Notes: generated by a model not told the origin, from the letters alone. DNA of 64,000 bases from Bacilli bacterium (GCA_017436345.1 JAFSDH010000002.1:1-64000), one strand, 5' to 3'. Shown: positions 36,412 through 48,100, counted from the first letter of the stretch. A program made the numbers and translations.

Positions 36412-36991
36412 ATTGATTAATTTGAGTAAAGTTAAATGTTGCATCAATATTTATTTTTGAATTACTAATAGCTAAAGCTGTATCTTCAGCATTATCCATA
36501 GCATTAGTACTACTATCATCCCATTTTACGTATACTCTAATTTTAGTTAATTTTGTATTATGAACTATTTCACCATAGATACCATCATCAGGTATTTCTA
36601 AAATATCAGAATTAATATCTGGGTTTATAATATAACCATAAGAAATAATATCTGGATAATTTTCATTTTGTTCAACCTTTAATAAAAAGGAAAATGATAC
36701 ATCAACATTACTAGCATCAATTTCAATATCGAAATAGCCACTTACACCAGGCGCTAAAACATTTTCAGCGACATATTCATTGCTTTCAAATGTTGGGGTA
36801 ACATTTCCAGAAACTGTATTTTTTCCAGCAATACTTTCATTATTTAGCTTAATATCCCAACTAGCTAAAGAAATATCTACTTCTTGCATTACTTTTTTCT
36901 TATATTTAGCATAAGTCTCTTGATATAAGAAAAAAATACCAACTAATAATAAAATGATAAATATTCCTATAAAAACATACCTTTTATTCAT
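36410..36991 (-). CDS. TasA/camelysin-like exported protein (minus strand)
   Basis: This 193-aa protein has an N-terminal hydrophobic segment (about 4-23) followed by TYAKYKKKV and a beta-rich domain beginning EVDISLASWDIKLN. VLAPGVSGYFDIEIDASNVD is the region matching PGS/PGD strands of TasA-like proteins, and the C-terminus reads IRVYVKWDDSS. The signal segment followed by T-Y-A-x-Y/F is the SipW-substrate type. The start is the ATG at 36991 with GGTGAT upstream. It is the closest relative in the window of 51116-51700. It lies opposite to the rest of the filament-type locus. Confidence 0.72.
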   Translation of the reverse strand: MNKRYVFIGIFIILLLVGIFFLYQETYAKYKKKVMQEVDISLASWDIKLNNESIAGKNTVSGNVTPTFESNEYVAENVLAPGVSGYFDIEIDASNVDVSFSFLLKVEQNENYPDIISYGYIINPDINSDILEIPDDGIYGEIVHNTKLTKIRVYVKWDDSSTNAMDNAEDTALAISNSKINIDATFNFTQINQ

Positions 36992-37096
36992 ATTATCACC
37001 ACTATAATAATAGTAACATAAGGTATTTTTACAGTCAAACAACCAATAAAAATATCTGCTAAAGATGTAAAATTTAGACATAAATCGACAAAACTA

Positions 37097-37125
37097 TTGC
37101 AAGTTTTGTAAATGTAAAATATAAT
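37097..37125 (+). promoter_or_regulatory. Promoter of the exported-protein locus
   Basis: TTGCAA (37097-37102), 17 bp and TATAAT (37120-37125) lie 62 bp before the ATG at 37188. Confidence 0.78.
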
Positions 37126-37187
37126 ATAAATAGTAGTATAGTAGAGGAACATATACTCACGTATTAAAATTCAGAATAGGTGGTTAG

Positions 37188-37892
37188 ATGAAAAGAGATT
37201 ATACTGTTTCTACTACTGCAGATAAAGTGCACAAAAAAAAGATTTTATCTAAAATATCTAAATTATCACTTTTATTATTACTATTATTCATATCTGCAAT
37301 ATACTTAATACTGTATGTTGTTTATAATGAAAGTAGTTTTACTATAAGAGTAGATCAAGATATGTTAAAAAGTAGTATCTTTTTGACAGAAGATGGAAGC
37401 TTAAAAAATAAAACTCGCTCGCTATCTGCCAATGCTGCCGAATATATGGATAATATCTCTGTGAAATGGATTAGTGAAGATGTTGATACTGAAGCAAATG
37501 GTTCGCATAATGGTGATAACTACTTTGCTTATAGCTTTTACTTAGTCCATAATGGTGAAAATCCAATTCATTATTGGTATGAAATCAATATCGATGATAT
37601 TATTAAAGATTTGGATAAAGCTATAAGAGTAATGGTTTATCATAATGGTGTAAAAACTATTTATGCAAAAGCAAATGGGAAAACACAAGAAGCAGAAGAA
37701 GGCACTAAAAAGTTTTACTCAGATACAACCGCAGTATTAGAACAAAGAAAAAATTTCTCGCCTGGTGATAAAGATAGATTCACTATTGTTGTTTGGATTG
37801 AAGGGGATGACCCTGAATGCAATAACGAATTGCTAGGTGGAGGTATAAAAATGCATATGGATATTACCGAAGAAAGAATTATTAGAGATTAA
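37188..37892 (+). CDS. Exported TasA/camelysin-like protein with WIEGxDxxC motif
   Basis: This 234-aa protein has a membrane helix at about 25-48 and an extracellular domain ending FTIVVWIEGDDPECNNELLG, then GGIKMHMDITEE. The segment VWIEGDDPEC..GG matches MWIEGQDVDC..GG at the end of the next gene's product. Both are thus members of one family with different N-terminal parts. A long helix replaces the short SipW-type signal, so it may stay membrane-anchored. The next gene starts 14 nt downstream. Confidence 0.68.
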   Translation: MKRDYTVSTTADKVHKKKILSKISKLSLLLLLLFISAIYLILYVVYNESSFTIRVDQDMLKSSIFLTEDGSLKNKTRSLSANAAEYMDNISVKWISEDVDTEANGSHNGDNYFAYSFYLVHNGENPIHYWYEINIDDIIKDLDKAIRVMVYHNGVKTIYAKANGKTQEAEEGTKKFYSDTTAVLEQRKNFSPGDKDRFTIVVWIEGDDPECNNELLGGGIKMHMDITEERIIRD

Positions 37893-37906
37893 AGGGAGTG
37901 TACAAA

Positions 37907-38932
37907 ATGGCTAAAAAAAATAATAAAAAAGCTAAAAAACAAAGAAAATTATTATTAGCACTTTTAATGTTACTATTAACATTTGTAACATTATCAACAA
38001 GTACTTATGCATGGTTTACAGCAAATAAAACTGTAACAGTAAGTAGTATTAATGTAAACGTTGCAGCTGCTAATGGTTTGCAAATTTCAGTAGATGCAAT
38101 TGAATGGAAAGCAGTTGTTACTAACGATGATATTAAAAGAGTTATAACTGCTAAAGGAACAGATACGGATACATATCCTACAGCAGTAAACCAATTACCT
38201 AGTTCAGAAACAAGTTTAGCTCCAGTTTCAACAGTAGGAACTATTACTGATGGTAAAATGGAAATGTTCTTAGGAGAAATTGATGCTGATGCTCAAGGTA
38301 CCTATAAATTAACATCAACAAAATCAACAGAAACAAATACAACTACTGGTGGACACTTCGTTGCTTTTGACTTATTCTTCCAAGTGCAAGCTGAAACACA
38401 AATTTATTTAACAAATGCTGCTCAAGTTATTGCAGGTAATACTGATAGTGGAATTCATAATGCCGCTCGTGTAGCATTTATTATTGAAGGAACTAAAGCT
38501 GCAGGTACTGCCGCTGGTGAAATTCAAACTTTAGCTGGTGGAAACGATGCAATAATTTGGGAACCAAACAATGACGTTCATACTGCTGCTGCTGTTCAAC
38601 ACGCATTAAATACATATGGAATTACTACATCAATTGAAGGTGCAGCACCAATTAATTATTATGGATTAAAAGCAGCATTTAGTGAAGGAGAAGTATTAAC
38701 AAGTACAAACTCTGATAAATTTGGACAAGTAACAATGGATATTTCTACTCCTGCTGCTGGAATTGAACAAACAGCATTTAAGCCAGTGTTCTTATTACCA
38801 GCTGGTGTAACAAAAGTAAGAGTATACATGTGGATTGAAGGTCAAGATGTTGACTGTGAAAACAATGCATCTGGTGGAGATATTACATTTGATTTACAAT
38901 TTAGTTCAAACTCAAATATAAGTGGTTCATAG
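37907..38932 (+). CDS. TasA-like filament protein with SipW-type signal
   Basis: This 341-aa protein has a Lys-rich start, a hydrophobic stretch (about 12-30) and then STYAWFTANKTVTVSSINV, the classical SipW-type signal end seen in TasA and camelysin. The mature domain is beta-rich and low in Cys. It ends VRVYMWIEGQDVDCENNASG, which matches the preceding gene. The codons are somewhat richer in GC3 than neighbours, suggesting high expression. ATG 37907 lies 8 nt after GGGAG; GTG 37898 overlaps that site. It is a good candidate for the main subunit of a surface fibre, processed by the SipW-like peptidases downstream. Confidence 0.82.
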   Translation: MAKKNNKKAKKQRKLLLALLMLLLTFVTLSTSTYAWFTANKTVTVSSINVNVAAANGLQISVDAIEWKAVVTNDDIKRVITAKGTDTDTYPTAVNQLPSSETSLAPVSTVGTITDGKMEMFLGEIDADAQGTYKLTSTKSTETNTTTGGHFVAFDLFFQVQAETQIYLTNAAQVIAGNTDSGIHNAARVAFIIEGTKAAGTAAGEIQTLAGGNDAIIWEPNNDVHTAAAVQHALNTYGITTSIEGAAPINYYGLKAAFSEGEVLTSTNSDKFGQVTMDISTPAAGIEQTAFKPVFLLPAGVTKVRVYMWIEGQDVDCENNASGGDITFDLQFSSNSNISGS

Positions 38933-38952
38933 AACTAAAATAATATTGAAAC

Positions 38953-38979
38953 AAATGACCTTGAATAAAGGTCATTTTA
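38953..38979 (+). terminator. Terminator after the TasA-like gene
   Basis: AAATGACCTT (38953-38962) pairs with AAGGTCATTT (38968-38977) around GAATA. The T run is short, so it may be an attenuator allowing partial read-through. Confidence 0.6.
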
Positions 38980-38992
38980 TGTAGGAGGAATT

Positions 38993-39139
38993 ATGGTAGA
39001 AGAAAATAATCCAAGAGAAAATAATATTCTTAATTTAAGTGAATTAACTAATGATGATCTAATGGAATTTCATAAAAAAATAGATGAACATATTAAATAC
39101 TTAAATAATAGTATTTTAGAAGTAGAAGAAGAGGAATAA
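38993..39139 (+). CDS. Small acidic 48-aa protein
   Basis: AGGAGG precedes the ATG at 38993. The product is acidic and helical: MVEENNPRENNILNLSEL, then TNDDLMEFHKKIDEHIKYLN and NSILEVEEEE. The next start (39141) is 1 nt after the stop, indicating coupling with the 535-aa protein. The function is unknown; it could be a chaperone or partner of that protein. Confidence 0.72.
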   Translation: MVEENNPRENNILNLSELTNDDLMEFHKKIDEHIKYLNNSILEVEEEE

Positions 39140-39140
39140 T

Positions 39141-40748
39141 ATGAATGAAGTATTATATCAATTTGAATTAGATAAGAAATATATTGAAGAATTTCCTTTA
39201 GAGACAACTGAAGGTACAAAAAAAATGATTAAGAATTATCATATTAATGCAATAAATAGCCGTAATGCCTATGTGAAAAATAAAACAGAAGAATATATTG
39301 AATTAAAAGACAAAGTCTATAAAGAACTTGAAAGAAGAGTTATAGAATTAACTCCTAAAGAAAATAATGATCAATATATAAATATCGAAAAGGGTATTAA
39401 AAGTTACAAAGACATAATTAAGTATAATAATAAATATAATACTATTTATGAAAAGTTAGACTTTGATAAAATAATAACAGATATGGGAGATATAGATATT
39501 GCCAACTTATCTGAGGTAAATAACTTTATTAAGCAAATATTAGAAATATTTACAAGCGCCAATATAAATCTAACTATAAATGATTTTGATTATAGTATGT
39601 ATACAAAAGAATATATGAATGTTTATTTTAATAATATAAACGAGGAATCATTTAACGATAAAATGAAAAATATCTTTGATGAAATTTATTGGGAATGTCC
39701 CAACTTAATAACACATTTAAAACTAAATATAAGATATATTTATAATAAGTATAATAAAGACTTAGAATTGTTCTTTAATAATAAAAATAACGAAGTTTTA
39801 CAAAATAATAATACTACTAAAGAAGATTACATTAATAACTATGTATCTTTAGTAAAACAATTAATTAATGCTAAAGAAAAGGATTCATATTTATTAAGCG
39901 ATAAATTCTTAAAAAGTGAAATATCTATTTATGATTACTTAGATGATACTCCACAAGTTAGAAAGAACTTTAATAGATTTTTGTTTGAAAATGAGTTTAA
40001 AAACTTAAATGAAAAAGAACAAAATGATTTATATATAGAAATAAAGAATTTAAAGTATGTTATTGTTGAATTAAATAATTATAATTTATATAAAGAATTC
40101 TTAAAGGATATAATAACTAGATATAAAGCTAAAGAAACATATAAAGGCTTATATCAAAATAAATTAAAGGAAATAGAAAAAGCTGAAAAAGATAGAATTA
40201 ATTTAATAAATCAATATAATAAGAAAGAAAGTAAATTCTTCTTCTTTAAAAAGAAAGAAGATAAAAACTTAGTAAAGGTAAAAATAAATGAACAAATTAA
40301 GCAGCTAGATTCGCTATATAATGAATTAGATGATTGTAATATCAATGAAATAATTGCATCAAGACTTGATGAAACATCAACCATTTATGATGCATTAGAA
40401 ATATGTTCATCATATTATAACTATTTTAAAAGAACTTATCAAAAACTTGAATCAAATACAAAAGACATAAATTTTACTAGTGAATATGAGAAAATATTTA
40501 ACTATGTAAATGATGTTAATAATACATTTATAAAAAAGATAAAGTTTTTAGAAGAAATTGAAATATCAGATATTATTTTTGATAAATATAAACTATTAAA
40601 TATTAATATTTCCAAAGATGATTTAACTGATAATATTAAGCAACTAGAAGATAGTGTTGATTTTGTAAATAGAGTATATGATATAAAAAATAGTAACATT
40701 TCAATTGAACTTATTAAGTTCATAGTTGATTTTAAAAAATTAAACTAG
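39141..40748 (+). CDS. 535-aa cytoplasmic helical protein, unknown function
   Basis: This protein lacks signal or membrane segments and is almost entirely helical and charged, with likely coiled coils (about 20-80 and 330-400). An interruption at KKESKFFFFKKKEDKN (about 364-379) is notable. I recognise no catalytic motif. Its place between the fibre-type protein and a SipW-like peptidase, with a coupled 48-aa partner, suggests a cytoplasmic role in this export locus. The start follows GAGGAATAAT. Confidence 0.65.
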   Translation: MNEVLYQFELDKKYIEEFPLETTEGTKKMIKNYHINAINSRNAYVKNKTEEYIELKDKVYKELERRVIELTPKENNDQYINIEKGIKSYKDIIKYNNKYNTIYEKLDFDKIITDMGDIDIANLSEVNNFIKQILEIFTSANINLTINDFDYSMYTKEYMNVYFNNINEESFNDKMKNIFDEIYWECPNLITHLKLNIRYIYNKYNKDLELFFNNKNNEVLQNNNTTKEDYINNYVSLVKQLINAKEKDSYLLSDKFLKSEISIYDYLDDTPQVRKNFNRFLFENEFKNLNEKEQNDLYIEIKNLKYVIVELNNYNLYKEFLKDIITRYKAKETYKGLYQNKLKEIEKAEKDRINLINQYNKKESKFFFFKKKEDKNLVKVKINEQIKQLDSLYNELDDCNINEIIASRLDETSTIYDALEICSSYYNYFKRTYQKLESNTKDINFTSEYEKIFNYVNDVNNTFIKKIKFLEEIEISDIIFDKYKLLNINISKDDLTDNIKQLEDSVDFVNRVYDIKNSNISIELIKFIVDFKKLN

Positions 40749-40766
40749 TAACCACTAGTTTTTTTT
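40742..40766 (+). terminator. Terminator after the 535-aa protein gene
   Basis: AAACTAGT (40742-40749) pairs with ACTAGTTT (40754-40761) around AACC, and a T run follows. Confidence 0.78.
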
Positions 40767-40813
40767 AAAATATTCAGTTATAATAAAAATGATAGAATAA
40801 TAGGGTGGCAAGT

Positions 40814-42103
40814 ATGAAAGTAATTAAAAAAGTATTTAAATATTTAGCCTATAGTTTATTATCAATACTCGTATTATTTTCAATTTATACAGTTATAGCA
40901 ACCAAAGTATTTAAACAAGATTATGTAAAAATACTAGGGCACACATATTTTGTAGTTGCAAGCGGAAGCATGTCTGGAACAATTGAATTAAATGATATCA
41001 TTGTTGTTAAATTAAATGATTCATACGAAAAAGACGACATCATTACTTTTAAAAAAGATGATTCATATATTACTCATAGAGTGGTAAGAGTAGAAGAAGA
41101 AAAAGTAATAACTAGGGGAGATACAAATAATTTAGAAGATGATCCGGTTTCTAAAAAAGATGTAGTAGGTCGGGTTGTTTTTGTCATATCTATGTTTAAT
41201 CTATTGAAATTAGCAATTCTTGTCGTATTTATTGTTATTATCGTTATTGTTGCTAACTTTGATAAAATATTTAATAAATATATTGTTAAAGATAAAAAGA
41301 AGGTAAAAGCAAAAAATAAAACACCTCTAGAATTTACCCAAAAGATAAAAATTGATAAAAATAGCGGAATACCATTAATCGATGGACAAAATGATGATGT
41401 TGAAGTTTTAGAGCTAGATGATGAAAAAGAATTCTTGAATTTAGTATTGAAAATGCTAAAAATAAAAAATAAAGGATTAAAGCTAACAAAAGAAGGTTCA
41501 TTAAAACTTAAATATGTTTATGAATTAACTACTATTATTATGCTTGATCCAGTTGAATTAAATAATTGTTTAAAAAATACACCATTTGATGAATTATATA
41601 ATTATGATTTTGAAGATATTTCATTTACAAAAAACATTCAAGACAAATTGTATGAGATGCCGTTATACATATATTTAAAATTATTATCTTATTCGCTTTT
41701 GTATGATGAAAACGAATTCTTTGATGCAGTATTTAAAGTGTTAAAATATCGAATTAAGATTGATAGAGACCAAAAATTTATTAAAGATACCAAAAAATTG
41801 ACAGAAGTTTTATCGTTAATAGAAAAGATTATTATTAATGTTGGTCATGAAGAAGATTTTGAATTAAGAGGTATAAGAGAAAAAGTTAAAATTAATAAAG
41901 CTATTCGTAATATCAAATTAGAAGAAACAAAAAACTTAAAATTACATGAAACATCTACTTTAATTACTATAACAAAAGAAATGGTTCAAAAACACGAAGA
42001 AAAAATTCAAGTTAAGTCAAAACCTAATTGTCCTCATTGTGGTGGAAAAATCCCAAATCCAACTTTCAAAAGATGTCCACACTGCGGTGGTGAAATAAAA
42101 TAA
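40814..42103 (+). CDS. ER-type (SipW-like) signal peptidase with C-terminal cytoplasmic domain and zinc ribbon
   Basis: This 429-aa protein has a signal peptidase of the ER/archaeal type (about 1-160): membrane helix 11-31, catalytic Ser52 in VVASGSM, His88 in YITHRVV (His instead of the bacterial Lys), RGDTNNLEDD, and a second helix (about 125-150). The remaining 270 residues are cytoplasmic and helical, ending in a zinc ribbon, CPHCGG..CPHCGG. This fusion is unusual, since SipW proteins are normally about 190 aa. The tail could link peptidase activity to a cytoplasmic partner. The start is ATG 40814 after AGGGTGG, and a TATAAT lies at 40779-40784. Confidence 0.85.
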   Translation: MKVIKKVFKYLAYSLLSILVLFSIYTVIATKVFKQDYVKILGHTYFVVASGSMSGTIELNDIIVVKLNDSYEKDDIITFKKDDSYITHRVVRVEEEKVITRGDTNNLEDDPVSKKDVVGRVVFVISMFNLLKLAILVVFIVIIVIVANFDKIFNKYIVKDKKKVKAKNKTPLEFTQKIKIDKNSGIPLIDGQNDDVEVLELDDEKEFLNLVLKMLKIKNKGLKLTKEGSLKLKYVYELTTIIMLDPVELNNCLKNTPFDELYNYDFEDISFTKNIQDKLYEMPLYIYLKLLSYSLLYDENEFFDAVFKVLKYRIKIDRDQKFIKDTKKLTEVLSLIEKIIINVGHEEDFELRGIREKVKINKAIRNIKLEETKNLKLHETSTLITITKEMVQKHEEKIQVKSKPNCPHCGGKIPNPTFKRCPHCGGEIK

Positions 42104-42106
42104 AAG

Positions 42107-42128
42107 AAAGAAGTGTATACTTCTTTTT
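42107..42128 (+). terminator. Terminator after the signal peptidase gene
   Basis: AAAGAAGT (42107-42114) pairs with ACTTCTTT (42119-42126) around GTAT, and a T run follows. An extended -10 TGATATAAT ending at 42152 then starts the giant gene. Confidence 0.78.
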
Positions 42129-42168
42129 TTGTTGTAAAAAGAGTGATATAATGATACTAGGTGAAAAT

Positions 42169-45100
42169 ATGAAGAATCAAAGGGAGTTAAAAAGAAAAAT
42201 TGTTCTTAGTATATTTTTTCTAGTATTGATGATTGTAGGTATATGCTCAAAACTCGCACCTACTAGTTTCAGTGAATTCAATACTATTGAAAATACATGG
42301 AGTGGTGAAATAGCGACTTCTTTTGATGGTGGAAATGGTACAAAAGAAAATCCATACCAAATATCTCGTGGTGAGGAATTAGCATATTTTAAGTCTTTAA
42401 TTGAAGGAGAAAATAGTTCTCTATACATAGATAAATATTATGTTCTTACTGATAATATTAATATGGGAAATTTAGCTTTTTATCCAATAGGAATAGGAGA
42501 TAAAATATTTAAAGGAAGTATAGATGGACAAGGATATTCAATAACAAATATTACTTTGACAGAAGAAACTAAAGAAGAAGATGAATCAGTTGCTGGATTA
42601 TTTACAAAGCTTGATAATGCTACTATTAAAAATATTAATATAAATGCAATTGTTATCGAACTAAAAGAACAAGATAATTTATATGTAGGAGCTCTTGCGG
42701 GATTAACTAATAATACGATATTAGAAAATATAGCTTTTAGTAATGTTAAAATTAATATATTGGAAAATGAGAATGTTAAAGATATCAATACTATTAATAT
42801 AGGTGGTATATCTGGTTATGATAAAGATAGTACCCTTAAAAATATTTATGTAAATAATAAAGTTATATATAAAGATAAAGAGAAAAAAGGAAGTTTATTT
42901 GGTTGGACTAATATTGAAGAAGTATCAAATGTTATTATTAACTCAGATACTGAATTAAACTCGACTAATAATAAAACTATTAATGGAACTTATTTATTAG
43001 AAGAAGTACCAAAAGATATACTTGATACTTTAAATAAAGATCTTACAACTGATTATTATTGGGTTTATGAAAATAATAGTTTTCATTTATACAAAGAAGA
43101 AATAGTTTTATATGAAGAAGTAATAAATGTTGAAAACGTTAAAGCAACAATAACTCCACATGCTTCTGGTATAGATGGAAATACAGTTTATGTTAATGAT
43201 TTAGAAGCGGATAAAAACTATTATATTGGATTAAATTATACAACCAGTGAAAGTGGTACATTACCAACAACTGCATCTAAAAACTTATATAATGATAATA
43301 ACTTGGTAAAAGTTCAAATAACATATGATGCAACAACGACAACTAATGGAGAAACGATTACAGGAAGCGTATCACTAGATGAACCCCAAAATAAATATGT
43401 TTATTATAAAACATATCCTGTAAATAATAATGGAACAAGTAGTTTAAATGATGATTTTATAAAAATTGAATTAATTGATAATCCATTTACTAATCGTCCA
43501 TCAGGTTTAGGATTTAATGGTTGGACGACTAACTATTCTGGAGCTAAAATTAGTATTGATACAACAATTTATGTAAGATATGTCGAAATTCCTATTACAT
43601 ATAATGACAATTTACCAGAAGATATTGTAATAGATTTTAAAGCTAAATGGACTACTGCTGATGTAGAATATATAGAATCAAATTCATCTTCTGCCCTAAC
43701 AAATGCAATAGGTAGATTTAACGATGCCAGTTTACAAGAATTAAATACTAAAATTGAACATAGACATGAAACACCAATTTATGGTGATATATATGATATT
43801 GATATGTCAGGATATTATCGTTATGAAACAATATCAAGATGGAGGAGTTATCCAAGTGGTAGCCGTAATGCTAGTGGTGATACTGTAAGTGGATTGTGTT
43901 TATCAAGTGGTGGTTGTTCATATTATGGACTAGTTGATGATGAAACATATAATGGTAGTGATACATATTATGAATGGAGTGGAAATGCTTGGACTGTTGT
44001 TGATATAAATAGTTTAGAAATTCCAATTGTTGATTATGAAGTATCATATACATACACCGATTTATTAAGTACAACAGATAATATGAGTTCATATTTCGAA
44101 AGAGTAATTATTTCTCGTGGTAATAGTTATGCTGGATATTATAATGCAAATGGTGAGTATCAAGAAAGTGGTACATGTACAACAACAGCGGGATGTACTT
44201 ATTACAAACTTTTACAATATTATAATGAACAAGGAGAAGAAAATACCTATAATACTAATAAAACATATTATTATCTAGTAACAAGAGATACTAATATTAT
44301 GGTTTTAAATGTAAACTTATCTTATTCTTGGGCTGGAAATCAATCTAAACCTTTAACATTTACAGGTTTGTATAATGGTACTTTAAATAACGTAACTTGG
44401 ACGGTAACTAGTACCTATGTAAGAGCAAATGATGACTTAGTTATTGAAAATATGCGTATAAGTGGTGGAACCGATGCGGCAGAAACAACTCCAACAACTG
44501 CAACAGGTAACACGACTTCTAAATATTTTTATGGTGGATGGAACAACGTAAAAATAGGAAGAGGAATAACGAGAAATGGCAATTATATTAATTTCTCCGT
44601 AGCTATGGGAGGAATAAATACCAATACGGGGTCATCAAGTAGTATTACAGAATATCGCTTTGTAGTAGAATCAGGATATTATAGCACTTTATCATTAACA
44701 GGTGGAGCATCAACAAGAACTGTTTATATAAATGGTGAAGGTATTTATGGAAATGATTATGATCGTGTTAAAGAAGATAATACAAAATTAGATGTATATT
44801 TCTGTGCATCTGGTTCTTGGGGAAACAATGTATATAAATCAGGTGCTACTTCAATTGCAATGCATCAAAGAATAAAAAGTGGTAACTTTGGTTCGCGCCG
44901 ACCAACATCAACAAATAGTAGTGCTAGTGACTATAGTTATGGCATCTATGTTGGTGGAAGAAATAGTGGTGGTAACTATACTGCTCGTGAAGCAATTGTG
45001 GAAGGTGGATGGATTTATAATCTTATTGGTGGACCAATTGCTCAATCATCAAACCAAAATTACAATGATTCATATATATATGTAAAAGGTGGAACTGTTG

Positions 45101-48100
45101 ACATTATTATTGGAGGAGCAGGACGTACAACAACATATGGAAATAGAATTATTCAAGTAACAGGCGGAACTATTAGTTATAGTGTTTTTGGTGGAAGTAA
45201 TGGAATTACCAGTGATACAAGTGGTGATCAAGCTGGTAAATTAACGGGTACTCCATATATTTATATTGGTGGAGATGCAACAATTGGAAATAGCACATAT
45301 GTTGCCAATAATAATACTGTTTTTGGAATTGAATCAGGAAGTGTCTTTGGAGTTGGTAATGGACGATCTGGTACTGATACAATTGGAACTGCTGAAAACT
45401 CTTATATCATTATAGATGGTGAAGCTAATATATTAAGAAATGTTTATGGTGGTGGAAATTATGGTGCTGTTGGTATTTCAACAACCAAATCAACATCAAC
45501 TACTGAAATAAATGTCTTAGGTGGAACGGTACAAGGTGCTATCTTCGGCGGTGGAAACCGTAGTGGATCTGGTTCAACTAGCAAAACTTCTGCAATAACA
45601 ATAAACCAAAAAGGCGGAATTGTAGGTAACATTTATGGTGGTTCAAATGAAGCCGGAACAACATATGGAAGTGTTACTATAAATGCTTTAGGTGGAACTG
45701 TAAATAACGATATTTATGGTGGAGGATATGGTGGAAGATCTAACTCCTCTAATGGAACCTATGTTAGAGATAAAATAAATATAAAAATTGGAGATAAGTC
45801 AGATAGTATCATACCAACTATAAATGGTTCAGTTTATGGGGGAAGTGCTTTTGGTAGTGTTAATGGTACATCTAATTCAACTTCAGTATCTTCAAATGGA
45901 GTTGAAATAACTGTTAATGAAGGTGTAATTAAAAAGTCATTATTTGGTGGAGGTAAAGGTAATAATACTTATACTCCATATGTAATGGGAAATATCCTTA
46001 TTACTATAAATGATAGTAATATTGCTGATATCTTTGGAGGAAATGATGCTGCTGGAACTCCTAATGGTACTATAGATATCCATTTAAAAGGTGGTACAAT
46101 TGGACGTGTTTTTGGAGGAGGGAATAACGCTAGCGTTAAAACCAATAACATTTATTTAGAAGGATCAACTTGCACAAGTATTTTTGGTGGAAGTAATGCT
46201 AGTGGTACTGTAACAACTTCTAATATAAAAACAACAAGTGGTTCTGTTGATACAATCTATGGTGGAAATAATACGGCAGGAAATACTGTAACAAGTAATA
46301 TCATAATTGATGGTGCCACTATCAAAAATGCTGTTTATGGAGGAGGAAACCTTGCTGAAACAGAAACTACAAATGTAACTTTAAATAAATCATTTATACC
46401 AAATGTTTTTGGTGGTGGAGCTAATGCAAATATTAGTAACGCTACTAATATAAGATTAAATGGAAGTATTATTGGAAACTTATATGGTGGAAGTAATGCT
46501 GGAGGAAATGTTGGTAAAACAACTATAACTATTGATAATGGATATGCTGGTACTGTCTTCGGTGGAAACAATGAAGCTGGTCTTTCTACTACAACAAACA
46601 TAACTTTAAATAACGGAATCGTAAATAGTATGTACGGTGGTGGAAATAAAGTTGGAGTAACAACTTCTAATATTACTCTTAATAATGGAACATCAAATAA
46701 TGTATATGGTGGTTCAAATCAATCTGGGGATGTTACAACGACTAATATTACAGCCCCTAAATCAAACGATACAACATATTCAAATGATGTATTATCTATG
46801 AACGTTACAAATGAAAAATCATATGATGTTGCCCCATATGCATCAAGTTCTAAAGTAAATGTAACTATTTCAAATAGTAGTTCAACTCCAATAACAAAAT
46901 GGGAAGCATACATAATAACAACAGAAACATCCCTAGCTAATAACTGGTCTCAATCAGCTATAACGCCATTAACTAATTCATTTGTTATTGATGAAACAAA
47001 TCAATATTGGGGAACTAATACCATCCCAGCTAACGGTTCATATAGTTTTGAATTCTATACGGGAAATCCTGGACCTGCTAATGAATTTAATATTTTAGGA
47101 TATTATATAGTAGGGTATGATGCATCTGGAAATAAATATGTAATGAGTCAAAATGATGGATTAAATGTTCAAGAATTATATGGTGGTAATAATCTAGGTG
47201 GAACAACTACTACTCCAAATATAACTTTAAATAAAGGTAATTATAATAATATATATGGTGGCGGAAACCAAGCCATAACAAATGCTAATCCAACTGTAAA
47301 TGTTTTAGATATCAATGTTGAAAATTCAATTTATGGTGGAGGAAATCAAGCTACAGTACTTGGAAATACTATTGTTAATGTAAATGGTAACACTTCTGTT
47401 GGTAAAAATGTATTTGGTGGAGGAAATCATGGTGCTATTGGAGAACTATCATCTGATGATAGTAGTTCAGTTGTAAACATATCAGGCGCAGTCATAGGTG
47501 GTAATGTTTACGGTGGATGTAATACTTCCGTTGTATATGGAACAACAAAAGTTAACATTGGTAAAGAAGCAGCTAATTTAGATAATAGTACAATTGGTAA
47601 TATTCAAATTGCTGGTACAGTATTTGGTGGAGGAGAAGCTAATGAGTCTGGTTCTGAAGTATATGACTTTAGCTTTATCAGTGTTACTCAAGGTATTGAT
47701 ATTTTAATTGACGGAACTGGCTATGACACAAATAACTTAGAATTTAAAATATCAGGAAGTATTTTTGGTTCAGGTAACGCCTCTTCATCAGCTGGTCCAT
47801 CTAATATATATATTCAAAAATTAGGTACTAGAAAAAAACCTAATTCGTCTATATCTATTCAAAGAGCAGATATCGTTACATTAGATAATTCTGCAATTGA
47901 ACTTGTTGGTACAACCGACAGAACTAATGAATATTCTAACATCAAGTATTCATTAAATAGAATTAAGAAATTAAAAATAAAAAATAATTCAGCTATTTTA
48001 CTACGAGAAAATGCTAACATGTTACAAGAATTTGCAAGCTTAGTAGATATTAATGGAAAAGAAGAAAAAGCAACTGTTACAATTGATGATAGCAGTAAAA

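Noticed and set aside
45969..46601. Antisense open frames inside the giant gene
   Set aside because: They are shadows caused by the Gly/Asn-rich repeats and have no ribosome sites or recognisable products.
45184..47790. Regular repeats that could suggest a CRISPR array
   Set aside because: The repeats are translated in one open frame as (Y/F)GG(G/S)N turns, are imperfect and vary in spacing, and there are no cas genes.
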